In this document: in pieces, positions 8,705-16,916 of the stretch
Layout of the letters: each line of letters starts with the position of its first letter
Position numbering within the stretch: position 1 is the stretch's first letter
Notes under the pieces: generated by a model
Database searches by the model: none
Told to the model about the DNA's origin: nothing
What the model saw: the letters and a program-made list of their open reading frames with translations, nothing else
Made by a program: the position numbers and the translations under genes
Virus record (IMG/VR): IMGVR_UViG_3300005253_000377
Span: 1-50,207 of that record
DNA length: 50,207 nt
Source: a virus
Reading direction: 5' to 3' (one strand)

Positions 8705-10983
8705 GTTGGACTCTCCAAATATCTCACCGCCGCATCAGGTAATATCGACACACTCTTGCGACCACGAACTTTATCTCTTACAATATCTTTCAAACGCGGG
8801 AAGACAACAGAAAATGTTCTGCCAAACCAGACGCGACTGTAGACTGAATAACCACTTTCTTTAAACCAAGCTCGATGCAGGTCAAACAGTTGATCATTAG
8901 AAACCCAAGCATTAGAATCGTCAAAGTTAAAGCATTGTTTACCCATTGCTGCCATCGGTGATGTCATATATCGTAGTTCTTCTTTAGCAACTTTTGAAGT
9001 CGCTGGCACTATAAACTTATTAGTTTGCTTCAGATCACGCAACCCCTCGATAGCCCAGTTTATGATGCCTGGGACTTCTTTTATAAGCTGCTCTTTCAAT
9101 AAAACATTCGGGGCATCTTTGAAAGATCTACCGAAGTAGAGCATGTTAACTCTGCGTTCCAGGGCTTGTGCATTATCAACGAAACGTGGTAGCACATCAC
9201 ACTCATAAGTCAACCGGGCAAACGGCTCGGTATCATAAGAAACGCCATATTTAACACGAACACTAAAAATATTACGACCTGTTAATCGTTTAATTACTTG
9301 AAGGATCATATCAGCATCAGCTTTTTTTGTTGCTTGATCTTCAGAAAATATTACTGAGTTTTTATTAACAAGTTTTTCCATACCAAAAGTATATTTAAGA
9401 TCTTGAGATTCTAACGGCGTACACTTATCTTTTCCCAACATCTCATATAAAACTTTTGTTATTGTGCTCTTGCCAGACCCTGATACGCCGAACAGGATCA
9501 TCATAGCTTCTAAGTAATTGGTAGCAATGAGGTTATAACCATACCATTGTTGTAGTAATCGAATGGAATCATTATCTTCACCCCACCAGTCTCGCAACGT
9601 CACCTGCCAAAGCGGGTAATCAGCATCAGAATCATAATTCCAGGGTACAGTTGACGTAATGTAAAGTTCAGGTTTTAATTTTGTAAAACTATTTGTTTCT
9701 GTATTTAACACACCGTTCTTAAATACAATCTGTTTCTCACGATCAAATTCAAGCGTGCTTTTATATCCCTCAATAATAAACGGTTCATCTACATCCGAAC
9801 CGTTGCGTATCTGGGTTGCAGTTTTGAGTTCATATTTAATCCCTCGAAATTTATACTCATCACGAAGATATGGTTTGCGTGATGTGACTATTTCATCCTT
9901 CACTTTTTTTGTTTCAATGTAATATTTATCTCGTACATAATCACGAAGGTTACTGTCTAATATATCCTTCTCAACCTTCTTATAACGCACGCCGTCATAC
10001 CGCCAGAACTCTCCGCGATGATGTCGAAATAAAGTATAGATACCATCAATGTGTAACTCTTTAAGCCATTGTTCTGCTATAGTTGAAGACAATGGACTGT
10101 CTAAAAGATCATCATCAGTTTTAGTATCCGCATTAGTGTCGATGTATTTAAGTAACTCTTCATTCGTTAGCCCATGTCTGACCCAATCACGCAGATCTTT
10201 AACTCCGGTCGGCGGCATGATCTTAGATACTTGCTTACAGAACTTTTGAAGTTTAATGAAAGTAACCTCCATCCCTTCCTCGCCAGCACCACTATCATTC
10301 TCACCTATGATTATTGTCTTTTTCCCTCTAAGAACTCTTGTAAGCCCAGTGATTCCTCCGGTAGCCGAAGGTTTACCCACAGCGACGAAACCCAGGTCGT
10401 GAGCCGCGAGAACATCCGACGCACCCTCGACCACAAGGATCGGGTGCGATGAACTTGATAATAAACTATTGTTCTTGCTTGATTTGTTAGCTGATTTACT
10501 CCCATCCAACACGTGTAACCATCCAGCATCACCCACTTGTATTGTGTCTTTGGTTTTGTATTCAGATCTGGGACATATAACTTCACTTGGATCTTCCGGG
10601 TTTTGTCGTGAGACAAGACACCAATCAGGTCGCCCACAGATCGGACATTTAACACCTGCGGTCGAAACTCTAATGAAATCAGTGAGCAATGATCGTCCAT
10701 GCTTTTTCCCTTTCTTAAAATCTGGGTTTAAAATGTATGAAAGTCCACGTTTGGAACTTTCCACCATATATTTCTTACCGTTCATATATCGTCTTAACAA
10801 GCCGATGATCTCGCCCTTAGCATTTCGCTCGGCGAAGATCCAGGCTTGTTCATGGAACCAGAAGCCAACACCGAGGGCTTTAATTGCATCAGTGCTCGCG
10901 TTGAGGTCGTCCGCGAGAAGCTGAACCATGCCCTCGGTCATGTTGGCCTGATATGTTGTGAACTGATCAGATAGGTTTAGCAT
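8701..10983 (-). CDS. Primase-helicase, D5/SF3-like
   Basis: 760 residues. In order: an N-terminal domain; a zinc-ribbon-like segment VKCPICGRPDWC near residue 113; a Toprim-like segment with VVEGASD near 183 and IIGENDSGAG near 225; a middle primase-C-terminal-like domain; and an SF3-type ATPase with Walker A GVSGSGKST near 495 and an acidic Walker-B-like FSEDQ about 45 residues on. The combination of zinc ribbon, Toprim and D5-like helicase indicates a fused primase and replicative helicase acting at the phage fork. The gene lies just downstream of the SSB-like gene, separated by an inverted repeat at 10992-11064 that precedes its ribosome site. Confidence 0.85.
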   Translation of the reverse strand: MLNLSDQFTTYQANMTEGMVQLLADDLNASTDAIKALGVGFWFHEQAWIFAERNAKGEIIGLLRRYMNGKKYMVESSKRGLSYILNPDFKKGKKHGRSLLTDFIRVSTAGVKCPICGRPDWCLVSRQNPEDPSEVICPRSEYKTKDTIQVGDAGWLHVLDGSKSANKSSKNNSLLSSSSHPILVVEGASDVLAAHDLGFVAVGKPSATGGITGLTRVLRGKKTIIIGENDSGAGEEGMEVTFIKLQKFCKQVSKIMPPTGVKDLRDWVRHGLTNEELLKYIDTNADTKTDDDLLDSPLSSTIAEQWLKELHIDGIYTLFRHHRGEFWRYDGVRYKKVEKDILDSNLRDYVRDKYYIETKKVKDEIVTSRKPYLRDEYKFRGIKYELKTATQIRNGSDVDEPFIIEGYKSTLEFDREKQIVFKNGVLNTETNSFTKLKPELYITSTVPWNYDSDADYPLWQVTLRDWWGEDNDSIRLLQQWYGYNLIATNYLEAMMILFGVSGSGKSTITKVLYEMLGKDKCTPLESQDLKYTFGMEKLVNKNSVIFSEDQATKKADADMILQVIKRLTGRNIFSVRVKYGVSYDTEPFARLTYECDVLPRFVDNAQALERRVNMLYFGRSFKDAPNVLLKEQLIKEVPGIINWAIEGLRDLKQTNKFIVPATSKVAKEELRYMTSPMAAMGKQCFNFDDSNAWVSNDQLFDLHRAWFKESGYSVYSRVWFGRTFSVVFPRLKDIVRDKVRGRKSVSILPDAAVRYLESPT

Positions 10984-10991
10984 ATTATTCC

Positions 10992-11064
10992 GACGCTGGT
11001 GGTCGACAATGTTAAGGAAGGGCTATTTCACACCAGAAATATAATTTATCCACCCACCAGCGTC
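10992..11064. promoter_or_regulatory. 11-bp inverted repeat upstream of primase-helicase
   Basis: GACGCTGGTGG at 10992-11002 and its exact complement at 11054-11064 flank a 51-nt spacer between the SSB-like and primase-helicase genes. In the leftward mRNA the second arm ends a few bases before the GGAAT and ATG of the primase-helicase. A 13-codon mini-ORF (MDAGGWINYISGVK) lies in the spacer. It may be a translational control hairpin. Confidence 0.55.
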
Positions 11065-11078
11065 CATGTTAGGAAACT

Positions 11079-11966
11079 TTAAAACGGTATATCATCTTTA
11101 ACCTGTGCAACTACAATCCGTCTGATGTTAGCCCAGCCTTCAGGTGACAACTGATCTTCGTCGCCGTCTGGAGCATTAGCTTCAACAGTTTTCAACCAAA
11201 GATCAGCAAGCTGTTGTTCAGTAACAGATTCAGGTGCAGCCTTCTTACAAGCTACCCAGGCTTCTGTCTGTGTGCACTTATCAGCTTTAGTGGCTTTCTT
11301 CGGCTTTGCAGTCTTCTTAGGTGGCTTCGCTGTTTTCTTCGGCGGTGCTTCGCTGGCTCGTTCTGACACACTTCTTAATGATGTTGTTTCAGGTACATCC
11401 TCTGCTTCAGCTACTTGATCGTCTGTAGGTGGTGCTGCCTTCGGCTTCACAACAGGCACAACTGGCTTACCGACAGTCTTCGGTTTCTTCTCGCCAGAAC
11501 GCTTCCTGAAAAACGCAGCGTACTTAGCATCAAGTCCCTTGACCTCTGCTGCATCGAGCTTCTGAACTGTGCGACCAGGCTCTGCATCGTAGTGGTTGAT
11601 ACCAGCTACCTGAATCGTGGTGTTGCCGTCGTATTCGTTTTCTTTAGTAGTGAACTGGATGCCAGAGTTCTGATAGTCGATGTCATTCAGCGAACTCAGT
11701 GACGCACCATCCCAGCCAAGTGCCTTCTCGATTGCTTTGCAATGGAAGATCTCGTTGTCTTTCTTACCTACAAGCACCAGATACGCGGTGATCTCACGCT
11801 CTTCAACATCATCCCAGGGGACCCAGCACTTCTCATCGAAGTCGTAGATCTCATCAGCCCTCAACGAGAGGGACAACTGCGGCAGACCTGTTGATGTCTG
11901 TCCCAGGCCACCGTCCACGATGTTCTTGGTACGGAACGTACCCTCGCGGTCTATTAATTTTCCCAT
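11079..11966 (-). CDS. SSB-like single-stranded DNA-binding protein
   Basis: 295 residues. The last residues are DDIPF preceded by an acidic stretch, the signature C-terminal tail through which SSB proteins recruit replication partners. The first about 155 residues are beta-rich and compatible with an OB-like domain. Residues 160-235 are a Pro/Lys/Ala linker (KKTAKPPKKTAKPKK), followed by a helical domain. This is longer than cellular SSB. Neighbours are primase-helicase downstream and recombination genes upstream, as expected. The OB fold itself is inferred rather than recognised. Confidence 0.7.
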   Translation of the reverse strand: MGKLIDREGTFRTKNIVDGGLGQTSTGLPQLSLSLRADEIYDFDEKCWVPWDDVEEREITAYLVLVGKKDNEIFHCKAIEKALGWDGASLSSLNDIDYQNSGIQFTTKENEYDGNTTIQVAGINHYDAEPGRTVQKLDAAEVKGLDAKYAAFFRKRSGEKKPKTVGKPVVPVVKPKAAPPTDDQVAEAEDVPETTSLRSVSERASEAPPKKTAKPPKKTAKPKKATKADKCTQTEAWVACKKAAPESVTEQQLADLWLKTVEANAPDGDEDQLSPEGWANIRRIVVAQVKDDIPF

Positions 11967-11976
11967 GTTTTTCCTT

Positions 11977-12141
11977 TCAAGAATTGGTTATGTGTTCAAT
12001 TTTACCTAAAAGATTAATACTACGAATCTCCTTATCTGGATTAATCCTATCTATTACATCAGAAAGTTTACTGGCACTAAAATATATAGGGTCATCCGAT
12101 GAAGTTCTTGCGTAATTAACTTTGTACAATTTTTGTTTCAT
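11977..12141 (-). CDS. Small hypothetical protein
   Basis: 54 residues, beginning MKQKLYKVNYARTSSDDP and ending LGKIEHITNS. A GGAAGGAAAAAC ribosome site precedes the ATG, and the stop lies 11 bp before the SSB-like start. Beta strand plus helix character; no known motif. It is short but has normal codon content and ribosome-site spacing. Confidence 0.6.
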   Translation of the reverse strand: MKQKLYKVNYARTSSDDPIYFSASKLSDVIDRINPDKEIRSINLLGKIEHITNS

Positions 12142-12164
12142 GTTTTTCCTTCCAGTAAATATTT

Positions 12165-12377
12165 TTACATATATTTATTTAAATTTGCAAGTTTTTCATC
12201 TGTAAGAACATAAATTATTTTAATTAACCGCTCTTTATCAAACGTTTTAATAGGAACACCACCCCAGTACATAGTTCCTTCCACTATTATATCGTCAAGG
12301 TCAGTTACAGCTATGGATTTACTTGGTGTTACTCTTGTATCAATTACAATATGGCCGTGTTTAAATCTAATCATCAT
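12165..12377 (-). CDS. Small hypothetical protein
   Basis: 70 residues. Two adjacent ATGs (12377 and 12374) follow GGGAG; the second has the better spacing. The N-terminal half is beta-rich (HGHIVIDTRV, IAVTDLDDIIV), the C-terminal half helical. No motif recognised. It overlaps the upstream SEC-C gene by 11 bp. Confidence 0.55.
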   Translation of the reverse strand: MMIRFKHGHIVIDTRVTPSKSIAVTDLDDIIVEGTMYWGGVPIKTFDKERLIKIIYVLTDEKLANLNKYM

Positions 12378-12630
12378 CTTCTCCCTCTAATTCAAGTTCT
12401 TGTGGACCCACGCAATCAACACACTTCTCGCCTGTCGGAACACCATGCTGACAGATCAACCCCTTTTTAATCTTCTCAGCAATAATCAGGTGGAACATGT
12501 GCTCACGCACGACAGCTTCACATGCTGCTTTCTTAGCAAAATCATCGTGACAGTGTTTGAACTTCAACCCGGACTCACACGGACACGGTGCGTTGGGTAA
12601 TACTTTTCTGCCTTTTAGCTGGATTGTCAT
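12367..12630 (-). CDS. SEC-C zinc-finger protein
   Basis: 87 residues. PNAPCPCESGLKFKHCH at residues 12-28 matches the SEC-C motif (CxCxSGxxxKxCH), the zinc-binding tail found on SecA and on many small stand-alone proteins. A second Cys/His cluster (CQHGVPTGEKCVDC) follows, then an acidic tail. SEC-C modules bind SecB or ribosomes in bacteria; here the role is unknown. It abuts a Trp-AAL family gene upstream (one-base TAATG overlap). Confidence 0.7.
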   Translation of the reverse strand: MTIQLKGRKVLPNAPCPCESGLKFKHCHDDFAKKAACEAVVREHMFHLIIAEKIKKGLICQHGVPTGEKCVDCVGPQELELEGEDDD

Positions 12631-12893
12631 TAAATATCTCCTAACGGGGGCATACCATAATCTTCTTGTATCCCATTTTTTAATACTTGTTTTAAATGAA
12701 AATATAAAGTTTTATAATCTTCATCTGTTTGGCAATCTTTTTCACATCCTGCTGCAATTGATTGATACCATTTCAAAGCTGCTTGCCAACCCTCTCCACA
12801 ATATTCATATTGAACAAGCCCTTGCGTTGCAGGATCAGGAAATGCTTTTTCTATTAACCATTTTCTAAATGCACTCGCCATATCATTCTCCAA
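12630..12893 (-). CDS. Trp-AAL family small protein, distant paralog
   Basis: 87 residues. FRKWLIEKAF near residue 9 and CGEGWQAALKWYQS near residue 32 repeat the pattern seen in the three tandem genes at 6861-7419, 5 kb away. The middle (GLVQYEYCGEGW) resembles IGWYTGTEEGW of paralog 2. The C-terminal 40 residues are extra. Function unknown. Its start overlaps the ATPase gene's stop. Confidence 0.6.
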   Translation of the reverse strand: MENDMASAFRKWLIEKAFPDPATQGLVQYEYCGEGWQAALKWYQSIAAGCEKDCQTDEDYKTLYFHLKQVLKNGIQEDYGMPPLGDI

Positions 12894-13674
12894 AAATTAA
12901 ACGCCAAATCGAATCATCATTAACATCTGCAAACGTAACAACGTCAAATTCCTTGCCAATAGTCCTGCTCTTAGCATGGAAATGCGGCTGCGGGTGCACA
13001 TACACAGCACGCTCGTTAGAATCACCGCCAGCCTTGCCCTTATCCACTATCACACTACAGTTAGCGATCCGCAACACGTGGTCAGCCCATTCTACATATG
13101 CGTTCATCGTGGACACGTTCCTGTCGTGATGCAGAGCCGGACCTTCCTTCACGAAGTCTTCAGTCCCGGCCTGGACACTCTTGCAGATTGTGGACTGTGC
13201 TACCATCACAACATTCACACCACGTCGGATCAGTTCAGAACAATCACCCAAGATCAGACCCATAATATCGTACCAGCGACGATAGCCTTTATGGTAGCCG
13301 TAATCTTCGATGTTCTTAACAATCCCGCCGGACTGATTCTTGGGTACGGTCTTGAACATATGTGGTATTGCCCAGCGTTCAAGCTCAGTGACATTATCTG
13401 TGATCACTGTCATACCTGGCTTCCAGATGTTACTCTGCAATGCAAGCCGGACCGATGCGAAGTCAGTGATGCCTTCAACTACCTTGAGCGTACCCATCAA
13501 CCGACCGCCATCGTCTGTTGGAATGTAAGCAGCGTTCTTAATGAGCGAAGCTAAGGTGGTCTTACCAATGCCAGATACACCATAGAGAAGGATCTTCTGG
13601 CCCTGGTTCTCGTTGGTCCAGTTGACTATCTTAAAGCTGGTTTTCTTTTTAGTTGATGGGGGTTTGTCTATCAT
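12883..13674 (-). CDS. Sak4-like RecA-fold ATPase (recombination)
   Basis: 263 residues. Walker A GVSGIGKTT lies near residue 33; a Walker-B-like strand (TVITDNVTEL) is near 89 and a sensor-like strand (NVVMVAQST) near 153. This is the AAA_24/Sak4 arrangement: a minimal RecA-fold ATPase that promotes single-strand annealing in phage recombination. The neighbouring SSB-like protein and PD-(D/E)XK nuclease are its usual partners, so a recombination/repair cassette is likely. Overlaps: 11 bp with the gene downstream, 4 bp with the nuclease upstream. Confidence 0.8.
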   Translation of the reverse strand: MIDKPPSTKKKTSFKIVNWTNENQGQKILLYGVSGIGKTTLASLIKNAAYIPTDDGGRLMGTLKVVEGITDFASVRLALQSNIWKPGMTVITDNVTELERWAIPHMFKTVPKNQSGGIVKNIEDYGYHKGYRRWYDIMGLILGDCSELIRRGVNVVMVAQSTICKSVQAGTEDFVKEGPALHHDRNVSTMNAYVEWADHVLRIANCSVIVDKGKAGGDSNERAVYVHPQPHFHAKSRTIGKEFDVVTFADVNDDSIWRLIFGE

Positions 13675-14864
13675 TTTTTCTCCTTATTCATTTGTTCTGC
13701 ATGGCAATAATCACACATCACCACGCCATCTATTATATTTTCATTACCACGAACACCACCCTTCACTCCTTTACATACTTCACAATTATCAAGCTGTTTT
13801 CTTACAGCATAGCCATCCGGGGGATCAGCAGGATCAACCACAACGCCATTATCACACAACGCTTTGTACTCACACCGGAACCGGGCATTGCACTGTTTGT
13901 CATTCGTGTACCACAGTTCATTCTTAAGCTGGTACTTCATCATCGTGTAGATATTAAGCAGTTCTGCTTGGAACTTCACCATCTGCTCAGGAGTGCGGCA
14001 GAGTTCCTTCTGTTGGAAATAGAACTCGGGACGCTCCACAACATCCTGGAGCAGACGTGCACCGAACATGTCTGGCGTTTCATAGATAGCGAATGTGCCT
14101 TCTTTCTTGCCCGGCTCGATAATTGCTGTAACATTGTTAATAAATATTTCTAATCCATCAATTATTTTAAATTTTTGCTCACAATACACCCCAGTCTCGA
14201 CCAGTTCCTTGCTGGCCTTCTGTGTAATAAACTTCGGGCCGATCTTCGGTTTGTGCCATACGTTGTAAAGCACGCGTCGAATCATCGGTGTTCGATTGCC
14301 TATACCATACTCCCCAAGCATACCATTAACTCGTAGCCAGTTCGCAGCCTGGACGTAAATGCTAACCTGCGGATCGAGATTCAGATGGTCCCAGTATTCA
14401 TCGTTAATAGTCAGGCTCGTGCTCTTGAACTCACGCACGTAGAGATTACCATATTCATCCTGCACGATCTGGTCGATCTTACCTACGACAGTAACACCTT
14501 TGATCTCATTACCGTCAGCATCATACAGTGGCATCTCGAACTCAATTTCAATTGCTACTATTGTATACTGGTCCGGCTGTTGGTCATAGTACCAATTATA
14601 TCCTGAGAAGCAGTAGAGCAGAATCACTCGCTCGATCTCCCACTCTTCGGCTGTTTTGTATGGTGGGACTGTAGTGTACTGCTCGTTGATGTACTCTGTA
14701 ATCTCGTCCATATCACGATTCAGTTCATGGACCTTGTGCCAGGATGTACCTGTTCTACGAGAATCAGTTTCTTCAACCTTGCGTACCCTGTGGATGTTCG
14801 AGTTCAGCCACCTGGTCGGGCAGGACTTCCAATTATCTATTGCTGACGCACTAAGTCTTATCAT
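13671..14864 (-). CDS. PD-(D/E)XK exonuclease, Cas4/RecB-like
   Basis: 397 residues. LSASAIDNWKSCPTRW at the start is the typical opening of RecB/Cas4-like nucleases. The active site is visible as GKIDQIVQDEYGNLYVREFKST around residues 130-151 (Asp, then E-x-K). C15 plus a later cluster C-x5-C-x5-C (CNARFRCEYKALC, near 343) could bind a 4Fe-4S cluster as in Cas4/AddB. A final zinc ribbon (CEVCKG...CDYCH) follows. It likely resects DNA ends for the Sak4-like annealing ATPase encoded just downstream. Confidence 0.8.
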   Translation of the reverse strand: MIRLSASAIDNWKSCPTRWLNSNIHRVRKVEETDSRRTGTSWHKVHELNRDMDEITEYINEQYTTVPPYKTAEEWEIERVILLYCFSGYNWYYDQQPDQYTIVAIEIEFEMPLYDADGNEIKGVTVVGKIDQIVQDEYGNLYVREFKSTSLTINDEYWDHLNLDPQVSIYVQAANWLRVNGMLGEYGIGNRTPMIRRVLYNVWHKPKIGPKFITQKASKELVETGVYCEQKFKIIDGLEIFINNVTAIIEPGKKEGTFAIYETPDMFGARLLQDVVERPEFYFQQKELCRTPEQMVKFQAELLNIYTMMKYQLKNELWYTNDKQCNARFRCEYKALCDNGVVVDPADPPDGYAVRKQLDNCEVCKGVKGGVRGNENIIDGVVMCDYCHAEQMNKEKK

Positions 14865-15090
14865 TTTTCTCTCCTTCTGGGATAGCTCCCCTTACTAAAG
14901 CACCAGTTGAATAATTTGTTAGCATTTCAATAAGTTGTTTTGGTAGATTCTCTCTAAGAAACCGATCTAATAAGGTAAGTACCAGCCTGTCTGGTGTTCG
15001 TCCACGATGATCTGCACCAAGAAAAACAGGACATCCCCTAAAACTTAAACCAGTATCAATCATTGAATAATTTGTTGGTAATATGTTCAT
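14851..15090 (-). CDS. Small hypothetical protein
   Basis: 79 residues from the ATG at 15090, chosen because AGGA lies 10-13 nt upstream; an in-frame extension to 15132 would overlap the previous gene. Contains GCPVFLGADHRGRTPDRL and a helical C-terminal half. No family recognised. Overlaps the nuclease start by 14 bp. Confidence 0.55.
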   Translation of the reverse strand: MNILPTNYSMIDTGLSFRGCPVFLGADHRGRTPDRLVLTLLDRFLRENLPKQLIEMLTNYSTGALVRGAIPEGEKNDKT

Positions 15091-15104
15091 TCTGTTTTTT
15101 CCTA

Positions 15105-15272
15105 CTATGGCCACTGACCTGTTTCTGCACATAACCTTGAATGACGTAGATCACCAGAATTATCTTCCCACTCATCCCTTAATTGCTTTTCAGGAACATG
15201 AGGGTATTCTGCTTTATATTTTATAAACTCACTTTCTGGTTTATGATTATAGAAGTTTATTTTATCTGTCAT
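15105..15272 (-). CDS. Small hypothetical protein
   Basis: 55 residues beginning MTDKINFYNHKPE and ending CAETGQWP. The start overlaps the HD-domain gene's stop by four bases (ATGA), which supports translation. Charged and helical; no motif. Too short for a confident fold. Confidence 0.6.
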   Translation of the reverse strand: MTDKINFYNHKPESEFIKYKAEYPHVPEKQLRDEWEDNSGDLRHSRLCAETGQWP

Positions 15273-15868
15273 ACTTCTTTTTCCTCTTGTAATACTGCAT
15301 ATATGTCATCAACTTTACGACTGGCACAGTAGTCGGCCAGGTGGATTAGATTGGCGAAAGCTGTACTTGGCCTGTAAAAGGGATCGATTGTCCAAACACC
15401 CATGTGACCAGCAATTCCATCAAATATTCTCTCGCAAGATTCAAGACTTAATTCATTGTCAAGTTCTTCGCTAACTATTCTCTGTGCCAGCGTTACTCCG
15501 TGTGTCCCTGTTACACCAGATTCAAGCGGACGACCATTTGGACCCAAACCTTTACCGTTCTTGAGCAGATCATGTAGCAGAAGTGTTGCAACAACCTCAT
15601 CTTGTAATGTAGGAATATCTTTCAATTCAGGCTCTTCACTCAACACCCTCAGCAATTCAATCCCCCACCACACAGCGAGCTTAGTATGCCGAACCAGACC
15701 ACCTTCACCGAGTGACACCTGCGGGTGGTACTTACCTGACGTGCTGCATGGGCAGGTCCAGAAGTAGTCCGGGCAGAGTTTATCGAACACGTCGAGGACG
15801 AATTGTTTGGTTTCTTTACTCTTGATTAACGATAGTTCGTATTCAAAAATTTTATCTACAAAATTCAT
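15269..15868 (-). CDS. HD-domain phosphohydrolase
   Basis: 199 residues. The HD metal ligands are visible in order: RHTK (His60-61 region), LLHDLLK (His-Asp near 98), THGVT (near 122) and GHMGVW (near 155), then LADYCASRK with the terminal Asp near 179. This is the HDIG-like nucleotidase/phosphohydrolase fold. Phage HD proteins hydrolyse nucleotides or host signalling nucleotides; the substrate cannot be read here. It sits between small ORFs and the VRR-NUC nuclease, with four-base overlaps on both sides. Confidence 0.8.
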   Translation of the reverse strand: MNFVDKIFEYELSLIKSKETKQFVLDVFDKLCPDYFWTCPCSTSGKYHPQVSLGEGGLVRHTKLAVWWGIELLRVLSEEPELKDIPTLQDEVVATLLLHDLLKNGKGLGPNGRPLESGVTGTHGVTLAQRIVSEELDNELSLESCERIFDGIAGHMGVWTIDPFYRPSTAFANLIHLADYCASRKVDDIYAVLQEEKEV

Positions 15869-16326
15869 ACAAAATCTCCAAAATAATGATATTCGAGTTC
15901 TTCAACTCCATGTATTATGAGATAGATACCACCAGCATAAGTAACATCATGTTTTCGTTTCTGCTGACCAGGACTAAGCCTACCACCTTTGCCAGCTTTA
16001 CATTCAATCTCAAAATGTGTACCATAGTCACCAACTATGCCGATGATGTCACCAGCACCCTTGATACCATACACACCCCACTGTCCGCGATCATTCTGAA
16101 ACGAAGCAGCATCATGACGGTTGCACATAATATGGTGTCGGTGTAACCACACCAGACAGTCATGCACTACATCTTTTTCAGGATAAGGACAACGTACTGG
16201 CACAACTGACTTAGTCGGAATTGAACCATCTTTGTATGTACTGCGTTTCACTTTCTTACCCTCGTTTATACACTTCACCGCATCAGCGATGTCAGCGTAC
16301 TGTAGTGCTTTGGTGCGTCGTTTCAT
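15865..16326 (-). CDS. VRR-NUC domain nuclease
   Basis: 153 residues. After a basic N-terminus, the core shows VHDCLVWLHRHHI, GAGDIIGIVGDYGTHFEIECKAGKGGRLSPGQQK and a terminal hydrophobic strand. G-D-(I)-I-G and E-I-E-C-K form the catalytic D...ExK of the VRR-NUC subgroup of PD-(D/E)XK enzymes, and S-P-x-Q is the conserved Q helix. Stand-alone phage VRR-NUC proteins can cut branched DNA such as Holliday junctions. A junction-resolving role in replication or packaging is therefore plausible. Confidence 0.85.
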   Translation of the reverse strand: MKRRTKALQYADIADAVKCINEGKKVKRSTYKDGSIPTKSVVPVRCPYPEKDVVHDCLVWLHRHHIMCNRHDAASFQNDRGQWGVYGIKGAGDIIGIVGDYGTHFEIECKAGKGGRLSPGQQKRKHDVTYAGGIYLIIHGVEELEYHYFGDFV

Positions 16327-16332
16327 GTTAAT

Positions 16333-16581
16333 TTACCAGCGAAATGGTGGCTCAAATGGGTGCACCAAAAATGCTGCCCTAAGTTGATCTAATAATCTTT
16401 TATTTGCTGGTTTATATGTAGCATAATAACTCTTCCATAAATGTTTACGCCATCCTGGTTCAAATTTAACGTCATAAAATCCGGGCTTAGGACCGGGCTT
16501 ACTCTTCAATAACTCAGCCGGACACGCAATCGTAGCCCCGCAAACAATACCCAGTTTTTTAAGGAAGCCTCGTCGGTTCAT
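16333..16581 (-). CDS. Small protein with Tat-like signal
   Basis: 82 residues from the ATG at 16581, which overlaps the upstream stop (ATGA). It opens MNRRGFLKKLGIVCGATIA, a twin-arginine motif (RRGFLKK) followed by a short hydrophobic core and Ala-x-Ala-like region (ACPAELL). A Cys in the core might alternatively suggest lipidation. The remainder is basic, Trp/Tyr-rich and ends PFEPPFRW. Export of a small, positively charged protein by the host Tat pathway is inferred, which is unusual for a phage. Confidence 0.6.
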   Translation of the reverse strand: MNRRGFLKKLGIVCGATIACPAELLKSKPGPKPGFYDVKFEPGWRKHLWKSYYATYKPANKRLLDQLRAAFLVHPFEPPFRW

Positions 16582-16862
16582 TCTTTCAACGGCCACTCAC
16601 AAGCCAGTCCCTCACAATCATCATCCTCTTCATCATCTATCCAGCCACGTGCGGCGAGTGCTGCATCTAATATGTATTCTGATGAACTGGTTCTATCATA
16701 TCTATCATAAATATCATTATCATCCCAATCACTTTCGAGCACAGCAATCTGAGCGTCAACACTACCCAGATTATCGTCGCCGAACATACTTGTTGGACGT
16801 ACATTTGGCCGGACTGTTTTTAACGCTTCAATTTCTTTTTGAATCTGTTCTTTAGTTTTCAT
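16578..16862 (-). CDS. Acidic hypothetical protein
   Basis: 94 residues from MKTKEQIQKEIEALK at 16862; upstream in-frame Mets overlap the promoter at 16887-16915. The ATG follows AAAGGAACC. Layout: helical N-terminus, a conserved-looking NVRPTSMFGDDN stretch, DAQIAVLE, then ILDAALAARGWIDDEEDDD. I recognise this as a recurrent small phage protein of unknown function. It is the first gene after its own promoter. Confidence 0.65.
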   Translation of the reverse strand: MKTKEQIQKEIEALKTVRPNVRPTSMFGDDNLGSVDAQIAVLESDWDDNDIYDRYDRTSSSEYILDAALAARGWIDDEEDDDCEGLACEWPLKE

Positions 16863-16886
16863 TTTGGTTCCTTTCATCATTTTAGT

Positions 16887-16915
16887 ACTATACCACAATC
16901 CAACTTCTCAGTCAA
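16887..16915 (-). promoter_or_regulatory. Sigma70-type promoter, repeated family (copy a)
   Basis: Reading leftward: -35 TTGACT at 16915-16910, 17-bp spacer, -10 TATAGT at 16892-16887. The spacer ends GGATTGTGG exactly as in the copy at 30067-30095; the stretch from TTGACT through TATA is identical there. It begins right after the polymerase stop and drives the genes from 16862 leftward. Confidence 0.85.
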
Positions 16916-16916
16916 G

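Noticed and set aside
10469-10924. A 151-residue rightward ORF inside the primase-helicase
   Set aside because: Composition and lack of a ribosome site mark it as an antisense shadow of the strongly supported leftward primase-helicase.
12976-13554. A 192-residue rightward ORF opposite the Sak4-like ATPase
   Set aside because: His/Thr-rich, no start context, and it mirrors the ATPase codons. An antisense shadow.
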